Origin: Chitinophagaceae bacterium
Lineage (GTDB): Bacteria > Bacteroidota > Bacteroidia > Chitinophagales > Chitinophagaceae
DNA length: 64,000 nucleotides
Direction: 5' to 3'
Assembly (NCBI GenBank): GCA_017307735.1
Contig: JAFKGR010000003.1
Location: 1 to 64,000 of the forward strand
How positions within the stretch are numbered: position 1 is the stretch's first letter; each line of letters begins with the position of its first letter. The notes under the pieces were generated by a model, which made no database searches, was not told the origin of the DNA, and was given only the letters and a program-made list of their open reading frames with translations. The position numbers were made by a program, and so were the translations under genes. This document shows positions 52,302 through 61,218 of this stretch, one piece after another.

Positions 52302-53147
52302 ATGAAAGCATTTTTGGGAATCGGGTTATTGGGAAATGGCTTTGTACAAGCCATGCTCCGTCACGGGCTTCAGGTACAAGTCTGGAACCGCACCGCATCA
52401 AGAGCCAAAGATCTGGAACAATACAGAGCCAAAGCTTTTGAAAATATTCTGGACGCTGTACACGGCGCAGATGCCATCCACATTTGTGTAAAAGATGATG
52501 CTGCCGTGGATGAGGTTTTGGCAAAAGCAGAAAAAGGATTTCAAAAAGGAACTGTTATCATCGACCATTCTACTACTACGGTGGAGGGAGCCATTGAAAG
52601 AACAAAAAAATGGAAAGAAAAAGGATTTCCTTATCAACATGCGCCGGTTTTGATGGGACCGCAAAATGCACTCGATAGCACTGGAATGATGCTGGTTTCG
52701 GGTGATCAGGATCTTATTAAAAGACTGGAACCCGAACTTTCAAAAATGACCGGGAAACTTGTGAATATGGGTGACAAAGCAGGGAAAGCTGCAGCGATGA
52801 AACTCACTTCAAATCTGTTTCTGATCGGATTGAACGGAGCGGTTGCCGACACCGTTGCTTTTGGCAATTCACTCGGGATTTCCACAAGCGAACTCATCCA
52901 ACATTTTTCTCAGTGGAACCCTGCACATTCGGTTGTGTCGCGCATGAAAAAAATGACTGACAGTTCGCTCCCCGACCCTTCATGGACACTGGAAATGGCA
53001 AGAAAAGATGCCGGGCTCTTTTTGCTGGAAGCCAAAAATCAGAATATCCATTTAAGTGTTATTCCGGGGATAGCTTCGGTTATGGACAAAAAAATTAAAG
53101 AAGGCCACAGCAAAGAAGACTGGTCAGTCATCGGGAGAATGAATTAA
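52302..53147 (+). CDS. NAD(P)-dependent beta-hydroxyacid dehydrogenase family protein
   Basis: A 281-residue oxidoreductase of the 6-phosphogluconate dehydrogenase-like/3-hydroxyisobutyrate dehydrogenase family. The Rossmann motif FLGIGLLGNGF (4-14) begins right after the ATG at 52302, which is why I prefer it to an ATG 15 codons earlier. The C-terminal helical domain contains GDKAGKAAAMKLTSNLF with the family's catalytic Lys and the Asn four residues later. Its substrate, a small beta-hydroxyacid or semialdehyde, cannot be told. Single gene, closed by a strong terminator. Confidence 0.88.
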   Translation: MKAFLGIGLLGNGFVQAMLRHGLQVQVWNRTASRAKDLEQYRAKAFENILDAVHGADAIHICVKDDAAVDEVLAKAEKGFQKGTVIIDHSTTTVEGAIERTKKWKEKGFPYQHAPVLMGPQNALDSTGMMLVSGDQDLIKRLEPELSKMTGKLVNMGDKAGKAAAMKLTSNLFLIGLNGAVADTVAFGNSLGISTSELIQHFSQWNPAHSVVSRMKKMTDSSLPDPSWTLEMARKDAGLFLLEAKNQNIHLSVIPGIASVMDKKIKEGHSKEDWSVIGRMN

Positions 53148-53194
53148 AGACAGAAATCTAAATTGAATTTTCATCAACAAAATCTTTGAAAATT

Positions 53195-53232
53195 AAAAAC
53201 CGGATGCATATCAAATCGCTCCGGTTTTTTTT
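53195..53232 (+). terminator. Bidirectional terminator
   Basis: AAAAACCGGA (53195-53204) pairs with TCCGGTTTTT (53220-53229) around a 15-nt loop, followed by a T8 run on the plus strand. The A-run on the other side makes it work also for the M56 gene. Confidence 0.8.
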
Positions 53233-53303
53233 AAACCTCTTTTTGAAAACTTCCCTGATTTCTTTCAATCTTTTATTGCCAGGGTTAACTGACCCGGCGA
53301 CTT

Positions 53304-55406
53304 TTATTTTACAACTGCTCCGAAAGTTTGCTCAGTAAAAGCAGTCACTATATGCCCGTTTTGTTCGGCAGGAATCCATCTCGGACCTTTCCTTAAGGCA
53401 TTTACGGCTATCTCTGCCAATTTTGTTCCTTTCATTGTCAATGCCTGTACATCAGAAATGTACCCCTCTTGATCAACAATAAATCTCAGTTTGCAGGATT
53501 GTCCTTTTTCGCTCTCAGGCAGTTCATCTCCATATTTCTGAAGAATTCTTTCGCTATATCTTTTCCATGCTTCCCGGCCTCCGGGAAACTCCGGCGCTTT
53601 TTCAACCCTGACAAAAATCTTATCAACCTGCGGATTAACCCGGTGAATAGTTGTATCATTAATATCTTTCTCAGGTCGCGTAAGCGTCACGGGCTGCAAT
53701 CTGAAGGCCTTCACAGCCTTTCCATTCTGTTGGGCAGGTATCCATTTAGGCCCATTCCTGATTGCATCCTCAGATACCCTTGCCAATTCAGTTTCCTGCA
53801 TTGTTGTTGCTTCCACATGAGATACGCTCCCGTCTAAATCGACAACGAATTTTACAATGCAGGTTCCAAAATCTTTCTCAGTAAACCTGGCCAGATCTTT
53901 CTGAATAGCTTTTGTAATATATGCTCTCCAGGCTGCAGTACCACCGGGAAACTGCGCTTCCAGTTCCACTTTAGTAAAGATTCTATCCTTTTGAGGAACA
54001 GTATCCCTTGGGGTATTTCCGTTTTGCACCGGAGAACTATCATGGTTTTTTGCAAACTCTTTTGTTACAATTTCAACAACTCCGTTTTTAGCATTGGGAT
54101 TTGAATATTTCCTGAAAGCACTCTCTCCTTTCAAAACAGAGACAGACTGAATATCATCGGGAGAAATATTTTTCACTATGCCCAAACCAACTTCCTTTCC
54201 ATTTAAAATATATAGCGCATCCAAAGGCAAAGAATTCAGTTTGATATTCTCACTCTTTGTTTTCTGTGAATATTTTTTGGTAACAATTTCAACTACGCCA
54301 TTTTTCGCCCGGGGATCCGAATATTTTTTCAAAGCGCTTTTTCCTTTCAAAACAGAGACAGATTGGATATCATCCGGAGAAATATTTTTCATCGTTGCCA
54401 GATCAATCTTTTTCCCGTTTAGAATATACAGTGCATCTGAGGGCAAAGAATCCAAAAAAACAGGTGCAATGCCCGCTTCTGAAATACCGTGCAATTCTTG
54501 TTCTGAAAAGTTCATTGCTGCTGCCTGATTCTCTCTCCACTCATGGGCTTTAGTTGAAAAGAACATAAACATGAGAGCAGCCAAAGGCAGCGCCATCAGC
54601 CTCCCGAAATAGGAAACCTTCCGTTTGTTATTCTTTAAAATCATCGTTAACCTCCTTTTTAAAGGTGAATAAGCAAAACCATTTGTAGCTGGCCACGTAA
54701 ATCCCGGATAGGCGGCCTGCAAAGCCATTTTTGAAAAACCTGCAGGATCAGAATCACCCAGCGACTCCCTGTCGGCCAGGAATTCGTGAACCATAACAAT
54801 CTCGCTCTTTATCAGCCAGAAAACCGGATTAAACCAAAAAATAATCTGAACCAGATTCACCATCAGTTTATCCAATGAATGAAGCTGACGGACATGGATC
54901 AATTCATGGTGAAGAATTTTATGGCCATCTTCAGAATCCAAATCTATTTTCGGGTTCCAGAAAATAAAACGGAAGAAAGAAAACGGAGTTCCTTTTGCTT
55001 CCGTTTCAATAATCTTGCAATCCACTTCCTCAATCAATTTCCCATTCCGCCGGATGCTGATGATTCTTATCAAAGAAGTTGCAAAGAGAATCAGCAAAAC
55101 GATTGCTACCGACAAATAAATCACAGCAAGGATATTTTCTGTGTTCCAAAAACGGGACGACATATTTATCACAATTGCATCCTGCACAAAATCTTTCTGA
55201 ATAATCAGGGGAATATCTTTTGAACCCGTTGCGAAAAGTGAATCAAAAGGGATGAAGGGCAAAACCAGCGGAATCAGCACCGATGACAATAAATAAAACC
55301 TGTTGTACCGGTGAAACTTCCGGTTGCGAAGCATCACCAGATAATAGCCATACATCACGGCTGATATCAGAATCACCTTGATGAGGTAGGATGAAAGCGC
55401 TGGCAT
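53304..55406 (-). CDS. BlaR1-type M56 membrane peptidase with two plug-like repeats and two TonB domains
   Basis: A 700-residue protein. Four membrane helices (about 8-25, 35-52, 92-115, 270-285) enclose a zinc peptidase site, HHELIH (166-171). After the last helix there are two near-identical segments of about 60 residues (319-378 and 390-449), each with DALYILNG, NISPDDIQSVSVLKG and NGVVEIVTK. This resembles the plug part of TonB-dependent receptors. Two TonB C-terminal domains follow (about 480-585 and 605-700, each with FPGG and WIPAxQNG). It is paired with a BlaI repressor 4 bp upstream, so it probably senses envelope stress. The signal is unknown. Confidence 0.88.
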   Translation of the reverse strand: MPALSSYLIKVILISAVMYGYYLVMLRNRKFHRYNRFYLLSSVLIPLVLPFIPFDSLFATGSKDIPLIIQKDFVQDAIVINMSSRFWNTENILAVIYLSVAIVLLILFATSLIRIISIRRNGKLIEEVDCKIIETEAKGTPFSFFRFIFWNPKIDLDSEDGHKILHHELIHVRQLHSLDKLMVNLVQIIFWFNPVFWLIKSEIVMVHEFLADRESLGDSDPAGFSKMALQAAYPGFTWPATNGFAYSPLKRRLTMILKNNKRKVSYFGRLMALPLAALMFMFFSTKAHEWRENQAAAMNFSEQELHGISEAGIAPVFLDSLPSDALYILNGKKIDLATMKNISPDDIQSVSVLKGKSALKKYSDPRAKNGVVEIVTKKYSQKTKSENIKLNSLPLDALYILNGKEVGLGIVKNISPDDIQSVSVLKGESAFRKYSNPNAKNGVVEIVTKEFAKNHDSSPVQNGNTPRDTVPQKDRIFTKVELEAQFPGGTAAWRAYITKAIQKDLARFTEKDFGTCIVKFVVDLDGSVSHVEATTMQETELARVSEDAIRNGPKWIPAQQNGKAVKAFRLQPVTLTRPEKDINDTTIHRVNPQVDKIFVRVEKAPEFPGGREAWKRYSERILQKYGDELPESEKGQSCKLRFIVDQEGYISDVQALTMKGTKLAEIAVNALRKGPRWIPAEQNGHIVTAFTEQTFGAVVK

Positions 55407-55410
55407 AAAG

Positions 55411-55773
55411 CTATTTTTTTTCTTTCTTTAATTGCTTTACCAATTGTTCGAGTTCTCCCAGGCTCATATTATTTTCCTTGACCATCGCAGAAACGACATT
55501 GCTGAAGGAACCGTCAAAAAATCTTTTAACGAAAGATTTCATAGTTCTCTTTGAATAATCTGCTTTGGAAATGGCCGGATGATATTTGTGGTTACGGCCA
55601 ATACTTTCCACTTTGATAAAACCTTTGTCGCTCAGGATTTTCAGGATAGTGGCCACTGTGTTCTGATGGGGTTTGGGTTTGGACATCGATTCCACAATTT
55701 CTTTTAAAAAACCACCATTCATTTTCCATACCTTTTGCATAATTTGCTCTTCGGCTCTTGTAAGTGTTGTCAT
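55411..55773 (-). CDS. BlaI/MecI family transcriptional repressor
   Basis: A 120-residue winged-helix repressor. LTRAEEQIMQKVWKMNGGFLKEIVESM and PHQNTVATILKILSDKGFIKVE (about 3-55) are the typical DNA-binding part, followed by a helical dimerisation tail. In BlaI/BlaR1 systems the membrane M56 peptidase triggers repressor cleavage. The two genes here are 4 bp apart and likely co-transcribed. TAGTATGACAACTA upstream (55819-55832) has TAGT/ACTA half-sites and could be the operator. Confidence 0.93.
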   Translation of the reverse strand: MTTLTRAEEQIMQKVWKMNGGFLKEIVESMSKPKPHQNTVATILKILSDKGFIKVESIGRNHKYHPAISKADYSKRTMKSFVKRFFDGSFSNVVSAMVKENNMSLGELEQLVKQLKKEKK

Positions 55774-55916
55774 TGAATTTAATTTTTAGATTTTCAGGAA
55801 TGAAGTTAAACTATTCTTTTAGTATGACAACTATTTTTATCGTTATTTTTAAAAATTCTTTTGCACACTTATTCACAGTCACCCTGTCTTAATGAAACCA
55901 ATGCCTGAAAATTAAT

Positions 55917-55948
55917 ATTGAATCCTTGCGGCAAACCCAATACTTTTG
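55917..55948 (+). promoter_or_regulatory. Promoter of the MHS transporter
   Basis: TATTG at 55916-55920 and TACTTTTG at 55941-55948 are separated by 20 nt, fitting the Bacteroidota -33/-7 pattern. It lies inside the longest open frame, which supports the start at 55972. Confidence 0.6.
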
Positions 55949-55971
55949 ACCCGTTTTTTAAATATTTACCC

Positions 55972-57687
55972 TTGAAACATAATCATTCATCCGGTAAAAG
56001 CCTGTCATCCATCATCCTTGCGTCATCGGCGGGGACCCTCATCGAATGGTACGATTTCTTCTTGTTCGGAAGCCTGGCAACCATCATTTCCACCACTTTT
56101 TTTCCAAAGGAAAATCCGACAGCCTCTTTCCTTGCAACGCTGGCAACTTTTTCAGCAGGATTAATTGTACGACCCCTGGGCGCATTGATATTTGGCAGAT
56201 TGGGCGATCTCATCGGACGGAAACACACTTTTATGGTCACGCTCTCCATCATGGGATTCTGTACTATCGGAATGGGATTTGTACCGGGCTATGATTCTAT
56301 CGGATACCTGGCGCCATTGATAGTCCTCATCCTTCGGTTGTTGCAGGGATTGGCTTTGGGCGGAGAATACGGCGGCGCGGCTGTTTACATAGCAGAACAT
56401 TCACCCGATAACAAAAGGGGGTTCCTCACTTCATGGATACAAAGTACATCGGGACTGGCTTTCATTCTATCAGTTACCGTGATCCTGTTTATTAAGAGCC
56501 TGATGCCCGAAAAAACCTGGTTGCAATGGGGATGGCGAATACCATTCATTGCATCTGTTTTACTGATTGGAATCTCAGTTTTCATCCGGTCAAAAATGGC
56601 AGAGTCACCTCTTTTTGCAAAAGCCAAATCAGAAGGCAGGACATCCAAAAATCCACTAAGAGATTCGTTCAGGAATAAATCAAACCTCAAAATTGTTTTA
56701 CTCGCTTTCTTCGGATTGACCCTGGGAGGCGGTGTCATCGGCTGGATTACTTTTTACGCGCAGAGCTTCTTTCTTAAAACGCTGATGCTCGATTACAGCC
56801 AGGCCAATACCATTATTATTATCGGGATCCTGCTCGGCGTTCCGTTCTTCTTTCTTTTCGGATGGCTTAGCGACAAAATCGGAAGAAAAGGATTGATGAT
56901 GTTTGGAATGTTGACAGGCGTCCTCACTTTCAAACCCATTTTTCAGGAAATGCATCGCATAGCCTACCCTGAAAATGATCAGAAAATAATTGTTGATTCA
57001 GTTCAAAATATTTCTTCAAATACATTTCAATCCAATACCACTCAATATGTTTACAATGACGGAAGTTCACGGACAGTTTTGAAAAACAATTCTTCAGAAA
57101 TTATTCAATCCGTCCGTTTATCTGAAACCAGTCAGTGGAAAATGATTTTCATGATTTTTTTGCTGCAATTCATTTTTACTTTGGCCTACGGACCGCTGGC
57201 TGCTTATATGGTGGAATTATTCCCGCTCAAAATACGCTATACTTCCATCTCACTGCCTTATCATTTTGGGATGGGTATTTTCGGCGGGCTGGCGCCCTAC
57301 TTCGCATCCTATCTGGCAGATAAAGCAAAGGCGGCAGGAAAATCCGATTACTATTTGGCCGGACTTAATTATCCTATCGTATTGACCACCATTAGTGTGA
57401 TTGTCGGAATTATTTACCTCCGGGAAAATGACTCCCGTTTTTCTTTTCAGCCTATTGGAAAAAAATTATTGAACCTCATCAGGAAATGGCTCGGATTGCT
57501 TTGGATTGCATCAGGTATTTTGTCCATCTGGTTTGGGATAATTGAAGTAGGGATTCCACGGTTGTTGTCCGGAAGACAGGAAGATATTGTATTTGGGGCC
57601 ATACTCACATTTATTATTACGCCTTCAATTTCTATAGGATTTTTGATTTTCGGGAAGTATGCATTGAGTGGGGAATACAGGGCATAA
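55972..57687 (+). CDS. MFS transporter, metabolite:H+ symporter (MHS) type
   Basis: A 571-residue inner-membrane transporter with 12 expected helices. GTLIEWYDFFLFG (21-33) and the loop motif GRLGDLIGRKHTF (75-87) are hallmarks of the MHS subfamily (ProP/KgtP relatives). About 70 mostly polar residues (322-388, with QNISSNTFQSN and YVYNDGSS) are inserted after the helix following the DKIGRKGLMMFG motif. This makes it about 130 residues longer than typical MHS proteins. The start is TTG at 55972 (MKHNHSSGK), because no ATG exists near and a promoter lies just upstream. The substrate is probably an organic acid or zwitterion. Confidence 0.9.
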   Translation: MKHNHSSGKSLSSIILASSAGTLIEWYDFFLFGSLATIISTTFFPKENPTASFLATLATFSAGLIVRPLGALIFGRLGDLIGRKHTFMVTLSIMGFCTIGMGFVPGYDSIGYLAPLIVLILRLLQGLALGGEYGGAAVYIAEHSPDNKRGFLTSWIQSTSGLAFILSVTVILFIKSLMPEKTWLQWGWRIPFIASVLLIGISVFIRSKMAESPLFAKAKSEGRTSKNPLRDSFRNKSNLKIVLLAFFGLTLGGGVIGWITFYAQSFFLKTLMLDYSQANTIIIIGILLGVPFFFLFGWLSDKIGRKGLMMFGMLTGVLTFKPIFQEMHRIAYPENDQKIIVDSVQNISSNTFQSNTTQYVYNDGSSRTVLKNNSSEIIQSVRLSETSQWKMIFMIFLLQFIFTLAYGPLAAYMVELFPLKIRYTSISLPYHFGMGIFGGLAPYFASYLADKAKAAGKSDYYLAGLNYPIVLTTISVIVGIIYLRENDSRFSFQPIGKKLLNLIRKWLGLLWIASGILSIWFGIIEVGIPRLLSGRQEDIVFGAILTFIITPSISIGFLIFGKYALSGEYRA

Positions 57688-57830
57688 ACCGGCAGACTAC
57701 TGTTTCGCGGAAAAAAATTAGAAAACAATGTATTGGTTTGTCAGATAAACAGCCTTCGTTTGATTGGATAATTCTGAACCGGCTCAGTTCAGGCGATCCT
57801 GCCTGAATAAAACTGGTTTGAAAAAACAAT

Positions 57831-58454
57831 TTATTTCCCTTTCCTTTTCAGTTTCAAACGGATGTCATCATATTCCGGCGACTGAGTACTTTTCAAAAAT
57901 TTTCGGATAAATTTAAACGGAACCTTATCCAGCTCATAAAGTCTTTCATCCGGGAAAACTGTCAGTAAATAGGCAGTCCCCGGTTCAAGGCTGGTCAGAG
58001 AAAGGTTTTGGTAATTAAAAGTCTGAATCACAATACTATCCACCTTTCTGGTCAGAATGTCAATTGTATTTCCGGATTTCAGATAAGGATTTCCACCAAG
58101 TAAATGTCCACCATTAAACAATTCCACATTCTCAATAAAAACCGGCTTTTGAACAGAATCCTCAACCAGTCTTATTCTAAAATCGCTGGAATTCGTTTCT
58201 TTTCTTATTCTCAAACGATAGCCCACCAGTGGTTTATGGTCACATTTAAAAGACACTTCCCTATTCCTGACACTCCATTTGCCTTCGGTTAGCCCAATAA
58301 CTCCGCTATTTAATTTTTCAAGATATTGATAGGTGCTATCCGGCTTGAGATAAAGGGTATCCCCGTGTTCCTTGTCCACATATTTGCCGGCAATTTTCCC
58401 TGTTGCACAGCGTTGAAATGAAAAAGCAATAATGATAAACAGAATAAATCTCAT
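57831..58454 (-). CDS. Lipoprotein of unknown function
   Basis: A 207-residue protein with a short lipoprotein signal (MRFILFIIIAFSFQRC, Cys16). The mature part is beta-rich. A GKYVDKEHGDTLYLKPDSTYQY segment (about 23-44) and a GKWSVRNREVSFKC segment (about 58-71) look like the strands of a small barrel seen in many Bacteroidota lipoproteins. The C-terminus is basic (LKLKRKGK). A hairpin TTCAGGC/GCCTGAA (57788-57807) lies between it and the convergent transporter. No function can be given. Confidence 0.75.
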   Translation of the reverse strand: MRFILFIIIAFSFQRCATGKIAGKYVDKEHGDTLYLKPDSTYQYLEKLNSGVIGLTEGKWSVRNREVSFKCDHKPLVGYRLRIRKETNSSDFRIRLVEDSVQKPVFIENVELFNGGHLLGGNPYLKSGNTIDILTRKVDSIVIQTFNYQNLSLTSLEPGTAYLLTVFPDERLYELDKVPFKFIRKFLKSTQSPEYDDIRLKLKRKGK

Positions 58455-59279
58455 AGCAGGACAAATATAGAACTATTTATTTAGTTTTATAAATTTAAAA
58501 AATGATAAACTTGTAATGTAGCCGTCATGACTTATTTATCTTCAAAAAAACTCAGAAAGTTTCGCTACGCGTGATGTCTAAAAGAATGAAACATTCAATG
58601 AATGATTGAAAGAATAATTGATTGAGGGATTAAAGAAGTGCGATTTAATGCCAGAATCCTTCTGCAGACGCCATTGGATTTATTATTGCCAAAACACATC
58701 ACAGCTTCATAGGTATGATAATTATAACTGCAAATATGGAAACAGGGAGATGAAAATTAGTATCTGAAAAACCAAATGGGTGCATTCTGGCAGGCTGGTG
58801 CGGACACCCGCGCATAAACACACCCTACGGGTTGATGTCCTCACCAACCGGAATGTTACTGCAAAGTGAAAAACCGATAATCATCGGATTGAAATGCATC
58901 CAGCCAAATACTGACATCATTTATAGCGGGAATAACCATAATTTTGAACATTCGTATTTAACTCATGATAAAGGGTGTGAAATCAATTTTTAATAGAATT
59001 ATTCAGAAATTTTCCGACAATGTTTGTTTATCATCTCACGATACTTTAAAAGGCACTAACTGTCTGTTTTGGCGGCAAATGAAATATTATGCGTGTCGTT
59101 ATTCCGAAACAATAAATTATCCACGCTTGTCATCGACCAAATAATACATTGGAATAAATAAGGCAACAGAGCACAGTCCGGAATTCACAGTTTGGGTCAC
59201 TTTCACCTCGACACCTTGTATCCTTTTAATATTCTATTTCATAACCGGGCAAATTATTTTAAACATTTAAACCCGGAAA
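58455..59279. other. Silent 0.8 kb stretch before the broken lipoprotein
   Basis: No gene is supported in these 825 bp. CCGATAATCATCGG (58874-58887) is a perfect hairpin core identical to one inside the tmRNA (51248-51261). The region is likely decayed or regulatory DNA. Confidence 0.4.
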
Positions 59280-59972
59280 ATGAGACCAGTAAATAAAATT
59301 CACATTGCAGAATTCCTCCTTCTTATATCCTGTTTTTGCTGGTTCACCGGGTGTCATTCAGCCGACATTATAAACCATAAGATCAACCGGAAAGACAGCG
59401 TTCTTAGCGGTAACGGGATAAAGACAGACATTACGAATTCCGAAGGAATTATTTAGTTTCCTGCCGTTGGCTACAAACTGGTATTCGACAATCCAGGCGC
59501 AAATCTGGAAGTGTATTACCCGAACTTTCAAAACAGAGGCAAATACGCTATTACATTAAACGGGATCAATGAAAAGGGGCCATCAAAACAAATTAATAAA
59601 ATTTCCATAACCGCCCTGATAAAGCGGCCACTAAAAGAAGACACCATTAAATTTATAAGTGACAGCCTATTTATGGATATCCTCAATTCTTCACAGCCGG
59701 TAAGTGCAAATGTGTGCGAAGCCCTAACGAGTTCAAGCCGCCTTAATGTTTACGACAGATATCTCGTATCAGAAAATGGATTTCTGATCATGACGAAACT
59801 ATTGATTGGCCCGTTTCACAACGGGAAGGCGCCAGGCAGAATTTTGGGTACTTTTACATTCTCCGGAAAAGGTTTATTATCAGCTCAGGATTTTCCCGGC
59901 AATGCATTTGGTACTTTTGGTCTGCCATTGGTCGTTTTTGATAATGTAACTTCCAATAGTACGAGTCACTGA
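59280..59972 (+). pseudogene. Lipoprotein gene interrupted by one in-frame amber codon
   Basis: An ATG at 59280 opens MRPVNKIHIAEFLLLISC..., with a hydrophobic segment and lipobox WFTGC (Cys25). It runs 58 codons to a TAG at 59454-59456. The same frame then continues without another stop to 59972, giving 230 codons if TAG is ignored. The downstream part is coherent (YKLVFDNPGANLEVYYPNF, GTFTFSGKGLL). This is most likely a recent nonsense mutation. The second part could start at GTG (59511) but would lack the signal peptide. Family not recognised. Confidence 0.72.
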
Positions 59973-60193
59973 GAAGGGAAAGTAAACCAACCTTTAACAA
60001 ACTGCACAAATTAAGAACAAGTCATAGAGAAATTCCAGTTTTAAACCCCGGAATCTGTAATTTTTTATTCTGCTTTTTTAAATGCATATCGACCGATGCC
60101 CGTAATATCAGGCTTTTTTGCCTTATGTTTATCAAAAATATTTCCCTGACTGGTTAGATGTATAATGTAGGGAATCCGGAAATCAGTCTTTTA

Positions 60194-60598
60194 TTACTGC
60201 AGATATTCCTGCAGCAACATCGTGGCCGCAATCAGATCCACATTTTCCTTTTTTCTTCTTTCTGATTTTCTCATTCCCATTTCAACCATGGCCTGAGACG
60301 CCCGTCTGGAACTGAATTGTTCATCTATTTGTTTAACCAGGATTTCAGGAAATGCTTTTTTTAAATCTTCAAAGGCTTTCTGTGATGGAACGGTAGCGTG
60401 CGTATCGCTTCCGTCCAGATTTTTGGGTAACCCGATGAGAATAGTTTCTACTTCTTCAGTTTGCGCATATTTTTTTAAAAATGGAATCAATTCTTTGGGA
60501 TGAACTACTGTCAGGCCGGTGGCAATGATTTGTAAAGGATCCGTGGCGGCAATTCCACATCTCTTCAATCCGTAATCAATGCACATGATGCGCGCCAT
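60194..60598 (-). CDS. ruvX: RuvX/YqgF family Holliday-junction resolvase-like nuclease
   Basis: A 134-residue RNase H-fold protein. The first catalytic Asp8 is in CIDYGLKRCGIA. GLPKNLDGSDT (about 57-67) and the final DLIAATMLLQEYL motif (with the last acidic Asp) are typical. Relatives process the 5' end of pre-16S rRNA or act on DNA junctions. It is separated from the SpoU gene by 3 bp, so the two are likely co-transcribed. Confidence 0.94.
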   Translation of the reverse strand: MARIMCIDYGLKRCGIAATDPLQIIATGLTVVHPKELIPFLKKYAQTEEVETILIGLPKNLDGSDTHATVPSQKAFEDLKKAFPEILVKQIDEQFSSRRASQAMVEMGMRKSERRKKENVDLIAATMLLQEYLQ

Positions 60599-60601
60599 GA
60601 T

Positions 60602-61144
60602 TTATTTTTTTGAAAACTCAGGACAATTTTTCACCGCTTCCCAGAGAACCATTCCGGCAGCCACTGCAATATTCAATGAATGTTTGGTGCCGAATTGTGG
60701 GATCTCCATACAATAATCACACATCTCCAAAGTAGTTTGTTCAACTCCCTTCACTTCATTGCCAAAAATATAGGCAGTCGGTTGACCATTAATTTTTTTC
60801 AATTGCTGCAAAGGAACACTGTCGGATGTTTGTTCTATACCAATCACCAAATATCCTTTGCCACGCAAATATTGAATTGCATCTGCAGAGTTATCAAAAT
60901 GTTTCCATTGCATAGACTGTTCAGCGCCGAGCGCCGTTTTTGCGATTTCCTTATGTGGCGGAATAGCGCAATAACCCACCAGAAGAATTTCCTCCAGCAA
61001 AAAAGCATCTGCCGTTCTGAAAACACTGCCTACATTGTAAGCGCTGCGGATATTTTCCAGAACAGCAATCACCGGAAATTTTTCGGCTTCTAAAAACTCA
61101 CCCACAGATTTCCGGTGCAAATCATCCATACTCAGCTTTCTCAT
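60602..61144 (-). CDS. SpoU/TrmH family RNA methyltransferase
   Basis: A 180-residue SPOUT enzyme with a trefoil-knot SAM site. Motif 1, LENIRSAYNVGSVFRTADAF (about 29-48), motif 2, YIFGNEVKGVEQ (about 128-139), and motif 3, MEIPQFGTKHSLNIAVAAGMVLWE (about 147-170), are all present. It 2'-O-methylates ribose in tRNA or rRNA; the target base is not evident. The ATG at 61144 is preferred to a TTG seven codons upstream. CAAAATTA at 61163-61170 reads leftward as a -7 element. Confidence 0.92.
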   Translation of the reverse strand: MRKLSMDDLHRKSVGEFLEAEKFPVIAVLENIRSAYNVGSVFRTADAFLLEEILLVGYCAIPPHKEIAKTALGAEQSMQWKHFDNSADAIQYLRGKGYLVIGIEQTSDSVPLQQLKKINGQPTAYIFGNEVKGVEQTTLEMCDYCMEIPQFGTKHSLNIAVAAGMVLWEAVKNCPEFSKK

Positions 61145-61218
61145 CAAAACAATATTATCTTGCAAAATTAACCGTTGACATCGAAAATTATTTTTAAAAC
61201 AGAGAAGCGGAGATTTTC

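Noticed and set aside
57788..57807. Terminator between the MHS transporter and the lipoprotein
   Set aside because: The TTCAGGC/GCCTGAA stem is good, but no T-tract follows on either strand, so it was not called a terminator.
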